Assembly: GCF_036373705.1 (NCBI RefSeq) | Contig: NC_089867.1 | Location: forward strand, 17,276,166-17,340,165 | Direction: 5' to 3' | Length of the DNA: 64,000 nucleotides | Source of the DNA: Amia ocellicauda | Lineage: Eukaryota > Chordata > Actinopteri > Amiiformes > Amiidae | Notes under the pieces: model-generated | The model's database searches: none | Told to the model about the DNA's origin: nothing | Seen by the model: only the letters and a program-made list of their open reading frames with translations | Shown: in pieces, positions 51,101 to 60,190 of the stretch | How the letters are laid out: each line of letters starts with the position of its first letter | How positions within the stretch are numbered: the first letter of the stretch is position 1 | Translations under genes and position numbers: made by a program

Positions 51101-54100
51101 TCTGAAGGCGAAAGGGGGTCAAACACAGTATTAGTATGGTGTTCCTAATAATCCTTTAGGTGAGTGTATATACACACACACACACATACATACATACACA
51201 TACAGTTAGGTCCATAAATATTTGGACAGGGACACAATTGTCATCATTTTGGTTCTGTATGCCACCACAATGGATTTGAATGGAAACGATCAAGGTGTTA
51301 TTTAAGTGTAGACTTTCATCTTTAATTTCAGTGTAGTTGCATCCAAATTGGGTGAATGGTGTAGGAATTACACCCATTTTTATACGAGTTCCCCCCAATT
51401 TTATGGGCTCAAAAGTAATTGGACAAACGAACATAATCATGAATTAAATTGTGAGTTTCAATACTTGGTTGCAAATCCTTTGCAGTCAATGACTGCCTGA
51501 AGTCTGGAACCCATAGACATCATCAGATGCTGGTTTTCTTCCCTGGTGATGCTCTGCCAGGCCTGCACCGCAGCTGTCTTTAGTTTCTGCTTGTTCTTGG
51601 GGAGTTTTCCATTCAGTTTTGCCTTAGAAATCAAAACAAACCAATCGGAGAGATAGCAACAACATTAGGTATGGCCAAATCAACTATTTGGTACATTCTT
51701 AAAAAGAAAGCGAGCGCTGGTGAGCTCAGGAACACCAAAAGGCCCAAAAGACCACGGAAAACAACTGTGGTGGATGACAGAAGAATTCTTTCCCTGGTGA
51801 AGAGAAATCCCTTCACAACAGTTGGCCAGATCAAGAACACCCTCCAGGAGGCAGGCGTATCTGTGTCAAAGTCAACAATCAAGAGAAGACTTCACCAGAG
51901 TAAATACAGAGGGTTTACCACAAGATGTAAACAGGAAACAGGAAGACCAGATTACAGTTTGCCAAAAAAACATATAAAGAACCCTGTACAGTTCTGGAAC
52001 AACATCCTATGGACAGATGAGATCAACTTGTACCAGAATGATGGGAAGAGAAGAGTATGGAGAAGGGAAGGAACCGCTCATGATCGGAAGCATACCACCT
52101 CATCTGTGAAGCATGTTATGGCATGGGCATGTATGGCTGGTTCTCTTGTATTTACTGATGATGTGACTGCTGAGAAAAGCAGCAGGATGAATTCTGAAGT
52201 GTTTAGGGCTATATTATCTAAACTCATTGGACGGCGCTTCACAGTGCAGATGGACAATGACCCGAACATACTGCGAAAGCAACCCAAGCCTTTTTTTCGG
52301 CAAAGAAGTTGAATGTTCTGCAATGCAAAGTCAATCACCTGACCTGAAACCAATTGAACATGCATTTCACTTGCTGAAGGCAAAACTGAAGGCAAAACGC
52401 CCCAAGAACAAGCAGGAACTAACGACCGCTGCGGTGCAGGCCTGGCAGAGCATCACCAAAGAAGAAACCCACCATCTGGTGATGTCTATTGGTTCCAGAC
52501 TTCAGGCAGTCATTGACTGCAAAGGATTTGCAACCAAGTATTGAAACTCATAATTTAATTCATGATTGTTAATTAATGATTATGTGTGTATAGAGAGATT
52601 TATATAAATATTAAAAAAACATAGGTACACTTAAGATTGTTCACTTCTAAGATGCTTTTCCCTCCTGTGATACCAGAAGACTGAAAACAATTATTACAGG
52701 TACCTCAGAATTCTTCACAAAGACAACACAACTTTCTGGGCACGGAAGATGCATGACATTCGTTTTTTTTAAATGCCAGCTTGAAAGAGTTTGAGGTGGT
52801 AACCGCCTCAGCCATGCCGCTGGATGAATGTGTTCATTTAATTGCAGTGTAGTCATACAGAAACAAAACTGCCTTCTCTGGCCTGTTGCAGAAATCAACT
52901 TGTCATTTTAAATAATTGTTTATTTAGAATTTGTGTATTTGCTTTTCTTTAGCAGGAATTGGGAAACAGAGTGCTTCATTTGGTGTATTTGGAGGGGGTG
53001 GGGGGATTGATGCATTTTTTAATGCATTGTTTCTTGTGGATAATAAACTTTTTCTTTCTCCACCCCCTTACCTTTTCCCACCCCCCCCCCCCTCCTCCAC
53101 TAAGATGGAAGACCTGGACTTCCCAGAGATCAAACGCAAGAAGCATCAAGAAAGAAAGGAAGAGGACAAGAAAGAATTTAAGGATCTCTTTGAATCAGAC
53201 AGTTCTTCTGATGATGAAAGCACTGGATTCAAAGTCAAAGGTAAGAGGGGAAAAAAAATGTTTTCCAATGTAAACTTTACCTCCCCCCCCCCCATATCTC
53301 CTCAAGTTTTTCAGAAGTACAGGAGTCGCTGTCCTTCAGTTGACAAGAGTACTTTCTTGTAGCTAGCGTTCAAATAAAATAAAAATATATGTATTTCCGT
53401 GCAGGTTTCCCCTAGCTTACAGGGAGGGAGTGTTAGTCCTCCTGAAGACACCTATCACACATATTTACACTAGCTGCCAACGCCTCATGCGGGCCGAGGA
53501 ACTCGACATGCCCCCAGGGAGGCAGTCGGGAGGCTGTGCTGAGGGTTCCTGGCTCTCTGCAGGCAGGGGAGCCGTTTCTCTTGGCATCGCCCCGCTGAAC
53601 ACACCCTGTCATCTGATCTCAACACTGATCGTTAAAGATCATGTTCCGTAAGCAGTTGCCCAACTCTCATCTCATCTGAGCCAGGTGTTATGTTTTTTGT
53701 TTTTTTGTTCTTTCTCTCTCCTCCCCCCCCCCTCCCCCCCATCAAAGACAGGCGAGAGTGAGTTTCACAATAATCTGCAGTCTCCCTCGTCCCCACTAGG
53801 GGGTTGCGTGTTTATGGTTAGCATAAAAAAAAAAGAAAGCAAGTTTGAAGTTGAGTTTTTCTATATGTCAATCACAGTTGAAAAAAGAAAAGGGTCCGAT
53901 ATTAAATGGGAAGAAAATAAAACTTGGATTTAAATTGGCAGAAGACCATTTGAATTCTATAAAATACCGCAGCAATTACATTTGATGGGTTTTATTTTAA
54001 GGAGTGTATACTTGCATCTACAAATGGACAATATTTGTTTAGTGCTGACCTCAACCTATCCTACCCATTTGTTTCATAGCTGGGATGTACCTTGAAACAC

Positions 54101-57100
54101 TCAAACTGTCGCACCTTTGCTTGGCCCTGCTTATTACTGCCCATCATGATGTGTTTTGCTCATTTCATATTCAAGCCAATAATAGTCTAGTTACCTTTGA
54201 ATTCACAGTTTTAAAACACAATGTGGTTCCATCTACATACATCATTTGGGGGAAGAAAGAAAAAAAAAAAGTAGCTAATCAGAGTCATACGTATCAAGCA
54301 ATGCACTAAAGAGCGCTACTTTGAACGTACTTTGCAGTTTCCAGTAAAAGAGTAAAGTATGCTGTTAAAATGGATTATAATGTACTTTTTATATTCTTTT
54401 CCTCCCTGTAACTCAGCGGTGTCCTGTAGACAGTTGAGCTATAGGAACGGTCTGTGTGCATCTGTGTGTGTGTGTGTGTCTGTGTTTTTTGTAGGTCTTT
54501 GTGAACATGTCAGTCGGCAAGGTCTTCACTGTTTAACTCTCTCACTTCGGGAGGTCTGTGCTCTGTTAGGTCACACACAGGGCAAGGATTGCGGACAGCG
54601 TTTGCAGCTTTACACCTCCCCCGCCCCAAAATCCCCATCCCTACCCGCCCGCTTCTTTTTTATTTTTTCTCTTTTTTTTGCATCTGGTATTCATTCTCCC
54701 GCAAGTCCACCTCTCACACTCCCGACGACTGCCTGCGAGACACTCTCTCTCCAGCCCTCGCCTTTCACAGGAAGCACTTTTCTTTGCGTAGGCTTTGGAT
54801 CCCTGTGGGGGTTCATAATTCAAAACAGTTGGCTCGGAAAGACCTCCGCGCCCCGCGCTGGGCTCCCGCTGAACACGGTTTAATGGGCTGGCTTTCCTCC
54901 CCCCCGCACCCCCCCCCCCCCTGCCTTCTCTGATCCGCAGCGCTGTTCCTCTTGGCAGCCCTACCAAGCCCCCCAGTTGGTGGTAAGGCTGATCAAATAG
55001 TTGTCATAGATACAGCGGAGAGAGAGGGAGAAATGAAGACCGAAAGGGATGGAAAGAAAGAAAAAGAGAGAGGACTGGAACTGTCCCCCCCCCCACCCCC
55101 ATTCTCTTGTTTACTAATTAACCCGTCTGTCCTGTTTTCATGTTTTGTTTTTTGTATGTTTTGTTTTATTTGTTTTTTTTTCTCTCTCTTGCTCACTCAC
55201 TCGCCGAGTCTCTCTCTCTCATTCGGGTTTTGGGGGCAGACGTTACTTATCAACCGCTGTCCAGACCCCTGTCTGAAAGAGTGCAAGCACACACACACAA
55301 AAAAAAACACTGCTCGGAAACCTTCCAGCGCCGCTCTGAAAACAATTACAGGCTTTCATGCAGCCGGCTCCTGGTGAGAGCTCGCGGAACTGGAGCTCCG
55401 GATTGTGCCGTCTGTGAGGGCGGTAGCTAATAATTAGGGATTCTGTGGTGGAGAGAGGTTAGGGGAGGGGAGGGTGACTGGCTGGCTGGCTGGCTGGTGG
55501 TGGGGGTGGGGGAAAGTAGTGTGGCGGGGGGGTTGGAGAAGGAAGGAGAAAAGTTTAAATGTTGTTGTCTGGCAGAGAGACACTGAGCTGTTGGGCGCTC
55601 TCAACTGGCGGCAGCGGGGATTGGGCGGCTCAGGCTGTTTGTGTTGTTCAGCAAGCTGCTCCCGCGGCCGCCTCTGCTCTGCTGTGTGTGCGGTGCGGCG
55701 GTGTGTTAAATATTAAAGTGCTGGAGCCTCTGCAATTTAGGTTAAAATAAAATCGCTTCTTAAAAATAATAAAAGGGAAGATGGGAAGGAGATGTTTTTT
55801 AAATTTACCGCACCCCCCCACCCACTTCCACCCGCACACCTACGGCTACTATGCACATGACATGTATGTGAATTATATAATTATCGGGATGAAAATAAAT
55901 AGGGATGCAATGAGGAACTGCGGTGAGACCCTTTTTAGTTAAATTTTGTATCTTCGATCTATCTGTTTTGAGCTATTTTTAAATGCAGTGCAGTCTTGGC
56001 TCCCATATGCAAACTCATCCATACAGTCAGTAATAGGTTGTGACTGTTTGTCCACCTTTTCAGGGTGAACTAAAGTGGACTGGGTTGGCTTCACTGCACC
56101 CTTGATTGTTTTCAGCAGAGATTGTATTTGGGCTGCTGTGAACACTGACGTCTGCAGAGCGGGCCAGTAACACCTGCACAGCGGCTGCCTTGGAGCGATC
56201 TGATTAATTATATATGCTGCAATAAATATTTATATCTGTGATATGTATGTGTGTGTATATATTGCAGAAAACACAAATGTATTCTTGTCAGCCTAAGTTA
56301 CTGGCACAAAAAAGCATTGTCTGAATTGCGAATTTGAATCTCATGCTTTCCAAGTCACTTTTCCAGGGTTGTTAGTTTGCTGGACGTTCAAGAGCTCTCA
56401 GAGTTAAAGATGGAATTGACAAAGCGGCACCGATGTGCAAAGAAGAAGGGGAAAAAATATCTTTATATGGTTGATACAGAGCTCAGGTTGAGCCGTGCGA
56501 AATGCCTTGCAGCCCTGGCATTAATAGTGTCCAGCTGATGTTTTACAGATAAACTTAAAAGTGTCCCCCCCTTCTTCTCTCCCCAGGGGCCATAGCTCTT
56601 TAAGAGGGTAATTTGAAAGATCCTTATTCCAGTCTCTAATTATTCTGTTTGGGGTTTGTCTTTGAGGGAAAGTCCGTCCTCGAATTAATCTGCAGATCTC
56701 TGGCGTACAAAGACCGCAGTGCCATCGCAGATATGCAGACCAGAACCCTCTTTTAATAGCAGCACAGATTGTGGGTTTTGTATTTTTTCTCCTCCTTTGC
56801 TCGGTCTGTACAGTTTGGCTTTATTGCCAGTTCCATAAGGATTAACCTGTAAGGGCCGATTTTGGTTTTTATTCACCCAGGCCCACGCTCTTCCGTATTA
56901 AAGGCGCCAGTTTGCGTTTTTATAATTTGATTTTGGTCTATGGAATTTAAGTGTTTTTGTGTTGTTGTAATTAAGTTCCCCCCCTTCCATACGTTGGAGA
57001 ATGGGATTGGACTTACAGTGAATCAGAAAATAGATCAGATTTCTTCCTTGGATGAGTAATACTTAATATTTGTTTACGTTTCAAACTAAAATGAGAGCTG

Positions 57101-59531
57101 TTTCTACGTGTTGTGTGCAGCGTTTTCAGAATAGTCTAGATTTTCTGAAATCTGTTTCCTCATGGACTTTTATTTTGAAATGTATAAAAATGTATATCGG
57201 GGCTTTAGCACGTACTGATCCATGTAAACGCTAACCTCTGAACCTCACTGCTGGGTCTTGGACCAGTTTTACTGGACAGTGCATCACACAGTGGAGGGTG
57301 TGTGTAAGTCCTGCTTTGGCTAAACAAACTGCCCTGTCCAGGTTTATGCTACGCAAGGTAACAGACAAGTTACCTTTTATACCAGAGCCTGCAGCTAGAA
57401 ACAACACCTGCAGTGGCTCAGTCTGCTGTGTATTTGAGTCTGTATTTCCAGTCCTCTGGCAAAAGTAGACGCATAAGAGTGGAAGCAGTGCACAGTTGTG
57501 ATTTCGGCTGTGGTGCGTTTCGTCTGTTCATCCAGAACAGGACGCCCCCGCTGACTCTACACTGTCCAGTTCTAACAGAGGCGGGCCCTGACCTGATCCT
57601 GGGGGCAGCACAGTGCAGCCGTCACATCTGACTGGACCGTAAGGGCTTCAGGCCTGAGATGTTTGCTGCCAGAGCACTTCAAAAGAAACCGCTTCCAACT
57701 CCCACAAGTGCTTTAGACACAGAGACTCTACTGTTTTTATTATCTGCAGTAATTGAGGAATAACCGGGCAGGCAGGCACTATTTATTAATTTTATTTATT
57801 ATGGTTATTACTATTTATTTTAGGTGGTGTTCCAGGCTTCTGTGTAGTTCTTATTTTAAAAGCAAGCCGCTGAGTTGTCTGGAGACGTGTGGCCCCTTCC
57901 TGTCGTAGCCAGGAGGCCCGTGTTCCTGCCTGATAATGGCCATGGTAGCTGGTTGAGTTTCACTCTTTAAAGAGTCAATAATCTGTCCAGTTGGGCTGAC
58001 TGATCCCGTGAGCCAGGCTGCCCTTCCGTAGCCCCGAAGAGCTACAGATAATGGAAGAGTGACTCCCTCGCCAGCAAGAGGGAGAGAGCGCAAAAAAGAA
58101 AAAAGTGTTGCCGCTCCATCCTGTCTTTGAAAAGCCTCTAGTTTGCAGCTACTCTGGTCTAATGCACAGCCCTTTGCGCTCCCAGGCAGAAGCGCGAGGG
58201 ACCGCAGTACGGCACGGCACAGCACTGTGCCGCATCGGCTGCTCGAGGAAAAGGGTTTGTGAGATCAAAACAGAAAGTTTTCTGCATCGGTTAGGGGCAT
58301 TTTCTTCTTTCTTTCCGCTCTATTTTAGTTTGTTTTGTTTTGCTCTGTTTTCGTAGAACGTCCCTCAGCATTCCCACAGAAGGATCTGAAATAATAAGAC
58401 TTCTAAAGCATCTTTTTCTTTCCCAGACTAGAAAGGGAAGCACATTTAATGAAAACCTTTACAGGAGGGGGTTGGGGGGGGACTCTCCAACTAGTCATCT
58501 CACTGTTTTGTAACAAAATAACTGAAGATCAAAGTGGTCTGGCAGAAACTGCTGTCAGTGCTGGGCTGGCTCTTTTTTGTTCCTTGTTTTGTTTTTCTTC
58601 CTCCTGCAGTATTTCTTTAATTACAGTTGTGCTGCTCTTTTGTATCACTGTGTGCCCTTGTATGTGTCGTGGTTTGTTTCTTCTGGCCTGTCCATCTTCT
58701 GGCTTATCAAGCGATCAGCATTTTGTGGGGAGAACCCAGACAAACTTCATCTGGTGACGGAGAGGGATGGAATTCTACACACACTCCCACACACACTTAC
58801 GTGCACACAGATAACACACAGATAGAAATCACACACACAAGCATTACATGCATCGCGACCACTGAAGATCTCTTCCGCTTCTTAACTCTTGTGCATCCTG
58901 GCGCTCCGCAGCCCCTGCGCTATGTCCTATATTTCTAACTCTGATTCACGGGTCCCAGAGGGAGCAAGAGGGCCAGGGAAGCCGTTGAAGGCTCTCTACT
59001 GGCCTTACTGCAGAGGAGGGGGTTTAATCGATTTTCCTATCCTGTCTTTGATCTTACAATAGCCAAGAACAAGAAGGCGGGAGGAGGGGGGAAGGCCTCG
59101 GATGATGATGATGAAGATTTCCTCAAAGACCTGTCTGACATGAGCAGCGAGGAGGAGGGGGGGAGCACTGAGGAAGACTACTCTGACGATTCAGGTGTGT
59201 TGATGGGATTAATATATAACTTCCTGAGGACCCTGGTTGGCTCTGGTTTACCTGGATTAGTGATGTTGTTGTTTTTAGCCTTTTCAAGCTGATGAAGAAT
59301 TGAAGTTCTGTTTCAGACCGGTTACTGAAAACCTCATAAGCATGGAATAATCCGTGGTGGAGCCACCCTTAATGTGGCCTGTGTTTGTCTCCCACAGATG
59401 CAGGGCAGCAGAAGACGCTCCACCGACCCAAGACCAAAGCCCCTGAGAAGCTGAGCCAGCTGGACCTGCAGGAGCTGGCGGAGGGAGACGAGGATGAGGT
59501 GGAGGATCTGGAGATCTCGGACGAGGACTAA
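25807..59531 (+). CDS. NOC2L: NOC2L (NIR), complete coding region, 19 exons
   Basis: Joining the nineteen exons listed separately gives 2301 nt, or 766 residues plus stop; human NOC2L is 749. All junctions are GT-AG and in frame. The N-terminal part (1-160) is lysine- and acid-rich with a KDPEFYKFL motif. The Noc2 domain spans about residues 300-600 and holds [30 protein letters not shown] and [15 protein letters not shown]. The C-terminus is strongly acidic and ends EDLEISDED. Known roles of the family: Noc2 forms Noc1-Noc2 and Noc2-Noc3 complexes that move 60S pre-ribosomes from nucleolus to nucleoplasm. The vertebrate protein is also the INHAT repressor NIR, which blocks histone acetylation and represses p53. 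It is transcribed divergently from KLHL17 and converges on SAMD11. Three introns hold Tc1-like elements or a MITE. Confidence 0.97.
26846..26989 (+). CDS. NOC2L: NOC2L exon 2
   Basis: Residues 8-56: [19 protein letters not shown], then a [11 protein letters not shown] acidic run. Human has RRLAELTVDEFLASGFDSE. Acceptor GTTTCAG, donor GTAAGA. Confidence 0.95.
27168..27351 (+). CDS. NOC2L: NOC2L exon 3
   Basis: Residues 56-117: [39 protein letters not shown] and an acidic DSSEDEED patch. Acceptor CCTACAG, donor GTAGTA, followed by a 22-base poly-T run at 27367-27388. Confidence 0.95.
27367..27388. repeat. Poly-T tract
   Basis: 22-base T run 15 bases after the donor of NOC2L exon 3. Confidence 0.9.
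27597..27719 (+). CDS. NOC2L: NOC2L exon 4
   Basis: Residues 118-158: acidic and alanine-rich start [19 protein letters not shown], then [16 protein letters not shown], which aligns with human VTVAMVERWKQAAKQ. Acceptor TTTGCAG, donor GTAGAG. Confidence 0.93.
28630..29980 (-). mobile_element. Decayed Tc1/mariner-like element
   Basis: A minus-strand copy in the NOC2L intron between exons 4 and 5. Its 5' end reads ACTGCTCAAAAAAATTAAGG (from 29978 downward). Its 3' end fades near 28630, where the matching terminal repeat is missing or mutated. It holds the transposase remnant described separately. Assignment follows from the transposase and from the terminal motif, which I recall as common in fish Tc1 elements. 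Confidence 0.75.
28817..29680 (-). pseudogene. Tc1-like transposase remnant
   Basis: It starts [20 protein letters not shown] at 29680 with a helix-turn-helix-like region ([19 protein letters not shown]), then is broken by a stop, frameshifts and what looks like an internal deletion in the middle of the DNA-binding region. From 29323 a 168-codon frame stays open and carries [12 protein letters not shown] and [13 protein letters not shown], the second and third parts of the DDE catalytic triad. The first Asp region is scrambled. It cannot encode an active enzyme. Confidence 0.85.
29981..30024. repeat. (TG)n microsatellite
   Basis: About 20 TG units directly at the end of the Tc1-like element, followed by TATA and CA repeats to 30055. 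Confidence 0.9.
30744..30858 (+). CDS. NOC2L: NOC2L exon 5
   Basis: Residues 159-197: [38 protein letters not shown]. Acceptor GTAACAG, donor GTACCC, phase 1. The intron before it carries a decayed Tc1-like element. Confidence 0.94.
31239..31329 (+). CDS. NOC2L: NOC2L exon 6
   Basis: Residues 197-227: [31 protein letters not shown]; human has [20 protein letters not shown]. Acceptor GTTGCAG, donor GTAAGC. Confidence 0.95.
31854..31932 (+). CDS. NOC2L: NOC2L exon 7
   Basis: Residues 227-253: [26 protein letters not shown]; human has [21 protein letters not shown]. Acceptor TTTCCAG, donor GTACAG. Confidence 0.94.
32326..32436 (+). CDS. NOC2L: NOC2L exon 8
   Basis: Residues 254-290: [37 protein letters not shown]. 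Acceptor TTTGCAG, donor GTGAGA. Leads into the Noc2 domain. Confidence 0.95.
32834..32947 (+). CDS. NOC2L: NOC2L exon 9
   Basis: Residues 291-328: [38 protein letters not shown]; human has [20 protein letters not shown]. Start of the Noc2 domain. Acceptor TTTTTTAG, donor GTACAG. Confidence 0.96.
33317..33505 (+). CDS. NOC2L: NOC2L exon 10
   Basis: Residues 329-391: [60 protein letters not shown]. This is the most conserved block of the Noc2 domain. Acceptor TTTCCAG, donor GTACAA. Confidence 0.97.
33850..33989 (+). CDS. NOC2L: NOC2L exon 11
   Basis: Residues 392-438: [47 protein letters not shown]. Acceptor CTCTGCAG, donor GTAAGT, phase 2. Confidence 0.96.
34634..34745 (+). CDS. NOC2L: NOC2L exon 12
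   Basis: Residues 438-475: [37 protein letters not shown]; human has [20 protein letters not shown]. Acceptor CAAACAG, donor GTAAAT. Confidence 0.96.
36163..36187. repeat. Poly-T tract
   Basis: Long T run in the intron between NOC2L exons 12 and 13. Confidence 0.9.
36478..36860. repeat. CA-rich degenerate simple repeat
   Basis: About 380 bases of imperfect CACA/GACACA/CATGGATACA units, including ATTCATGGATACA repeated three times around 36512-36630. A degenerate microsatellite or minisatellite in a NOC2L intron; ORFs across it (HTHTHT-type) are artefacts. Confidence 0.85.
38257..38370 (+). CDS. NOC2L: NOC2L exon 13
   Basis: Residues 476-513: [38 protein letters not shown]. Acceptor CTTTCAG, donor GTAAGT. 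Confidence 0.96.
39102..39203 (+). CDS. NOC2L: NOC2L exon 14
   Basis: Residues 514-547: [34 protein letters not shown]. Acceptor ATTTCAG, donor GTATGT. Confidence 0.96.
39204..43769. other. NOC2L: NOC2L intron 14, no coding exon seen
   Basis: 4.6 kb containing the MITE-like element at 39565-39790 and poly-T tracts near 39240 and 42507. Nothing else is recognisable. Confidence 0.5.
39565..39790. mobile_element. Short inverted-repeat element (MITE-like)
   Basis: It starts CAGGGTCGGGGTCCATTCCA and its right end, reverse-complemented, is CAGGGTTGGGGTTGATTCCA. The 226-base interior is rich in GGAATTGGAATTG motifs, which I recall from dispersed fish repeats. No clean target duplication is visible next to the ends. 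No coding capacity. Confidence 0.5.
43770..43913 (+). CDS. NOC2L: NOC2L exon 15
   Basis: Residues 548-595: [48 protein letters not shown]. End of the Noc2 domain. Acceptor CCTGCAG, donor GTGAGT. Confidence 0.96.
43914..48799. other. NOC2L: NOC2L intron 15, no gene recognised
   Basis: 4.9 kb of non-coding sequence between exons 15 and 16 with poly-T and C-rich tracts. No transposase, tRNA or recognisable ORF. Confidence 0.5.
48800..48913 (+). CDS. NOC2L: NOC2L exon 16
   Basis: Residues 596-633: [38 protein letters not shown]. Acceptor TTTGCAG, donor GTAATT. Confidence 0.96.
49960..51166 (+). mobile_element. Nearly intact Tc1/mariner-like element
   Basis: Perfect 29-base terminal inverted repeats (49960-49988 and 51138-51166, starting CACTCACCTAAAGG) are each flanked by TA, the target of Tc1/mariner insertion. 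At 1207 bases with a full-length transposase frame it is the best preserved element in the window. It lies in the NOC2L intron between exons 16 and 17, in the same orientation as the gene. Confidence 0.93.
50100..51134 (+). pseudogene. Tc1-like transposase with one in-frame stop
   Basis: One continuous frame of 344 codons, from [20 protein letters not shown] to KAKGGQTQY and TAA, is interrupted only by TGA at 50565-50567. That is the usual length for a Tc1 transposase. The N-terminal half holds paired helix-turn-helix regions ([20 protein letters not shown]). The catalytic triad is visible at [15 protein letters not shown] and [12 protein letters not shown]. The stop falls two codons after the first Asp, where a CpG change of CGA to TGA is likely. 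The 155-codon front part and 186-codon back part are separate frames as they stand. Confidence 0.92.
51203..52567. mobile_element. Composite Tc1-like element: antisense 3' end joined to a sense transposase copy
   Basis: The left end reads CAGTTAGGTCCATAAATATT at 51203, a terminal repeat of another common fish Tc1 family. Bases 51435-51625 are the reverse complement of 52378-52567 (C-terminal codons and tail), while 51640-52544 runs sense. So two pieces of one family lie in opposite orientation around a spacer of about 750 bases. No right-hand terminal repeat follows 52567. Confidence 0.8.
51671..52544 (+). pseudogene. Tc1-like transposase remnant (second family)
   Basis: The frame from [20 protein letters not shown] includes [27 protein letters not shown] (first Asp) and FTVQMDNDP (second Asp). 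It is lost near 52285 by a frameshift in a T run and continues in another frame with [20 protein letters not shown] (third catalytic region) to ATKY and a stop at 52544. In-frame HTH codons lie upstream of the ATG back to about 51640, and the N-terminus is missing. Confidence 0.85.
53105..53240 (+). CDS. NOC2L: NOC2L exon 17
   Basis: Residues 634-679: [40 protein letters not shown]. Acceptor is CACTAAG after a long C/T tract; donor GTAAGA; phase 1. Human has [20 protein letters not shown]. Confidence 0.95.
53241..59062. other. NOC2L: Long NOC2L intron 17, no gene recognised
   Basis: 5.8 kb with C- and T-rich low-complexity tracts (about 53700-53745, 54895-54935, 55085-55250) and a G-rich stretch (55440-55560). 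The ORFs on both strands lack domains or splice-consistent homology. I see no further NOC2L exon, since exons 17 and 18 join in frame. Confidence 0.5.
59063..59194 (+). CDS. NOC2L: NOC2L exon 18
   Basis: Residues 679-723: [20 protein letters not shown], then [19 protein letters not shown]. Lysine/glycine start then acidic tail. Acceptor ACAATAG, donor GTGTGT. Found by frame and acidic composition; sequence is less conserved than the core. Confidence 0.88.
59398..59531 (+). CDS. NOC2L: NOC2L exon 19 (last)
   Basis: Residues 723-766: [44 protein letters not shown] then TAA at 59529-59531. Human ends [22 protein letters not shown]. Acceptor CCCACAG. Confidence 0.93.
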
Positions 59532-60190
59532 CTGCCCCCCCCTCCCCGATCTCTCAGCGGACTGCAGCTCAGCCCACCCCCATTTACATCTGCGACTCGG
59601 AAGCCCCGTCTCGTGCCTCGGTGTCCTGCAGCGAATCCACCCAAACAAGTTCTTCCAGGCCGATCCCGTCACGGCAGCCCACCTGTGCCAGTTCTGTTCC
59701 TGGGCCGAGCCAAGCCGGACCTCCACCTGCTGCTGTCAGATGCCTGGTCACGCAAAAGAAACCACAGGCTGGTGTTTTCTACCCTACACCGCTGCATACA
59801 TTATTGTTCGGCCTACTTTATTATACTTGTTGATCTTTGTATGTTTGGCTTTAAATTAAATTGCTTTAGCTGCCATCCTCAAACACAAAGCCCAAACGTG
59901 AACGGTGGGGGTTCGAGGGGTGTTGCAGTCCTGTAGGTTTCAAAATGCAAGAAGAGATTTAGTCACAGACCCATGGAATGGATTTTCAGTTGAAAATGTT
60001 TCAAGTTTTTGTTTGACTTCCTGTGGGGAAAAAAAAATCCCAACTAAAAACTCATAAAAACTTCTTTCTAACAACCTGCCCATTGCAGCGGTTTTTATTT
60101 AATAGTTTTCTTACTTTCACAGCAGAAACCTGAACACAGCCTTCTACCAGTGGCTTCTGCTCAGAATAAAAGTTTAGTTATTTGTACATG
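59532..60190 (+). other. NOC2L: NOC2L 3' UTR
   Basis: Non-coding sequence after the NOC2L stop, reaching just past the poly(A) signal at 60165. No conserved ORF. Confidence 0.6.
60165..60170 (+). terminator. NOC2L: NOC2L polyadenylation signal
   Basis: Canonical AATAAA about 635 bases after the stop, followed by the T/GT-rich stretch TTTGTACATGTTTTGG, as expected for a cleavage site. An earlier weaker ATTAAA-like signal lies near 59850. Confidence 0.6.

Noticed and set aside
54359..55716. Several ORFs of 80-174 codons in NOC2L intron 17
   Set aside because: They cross poly-C, poly-T and G-rich low complexity; exons 17 and 18 join in frame without them.
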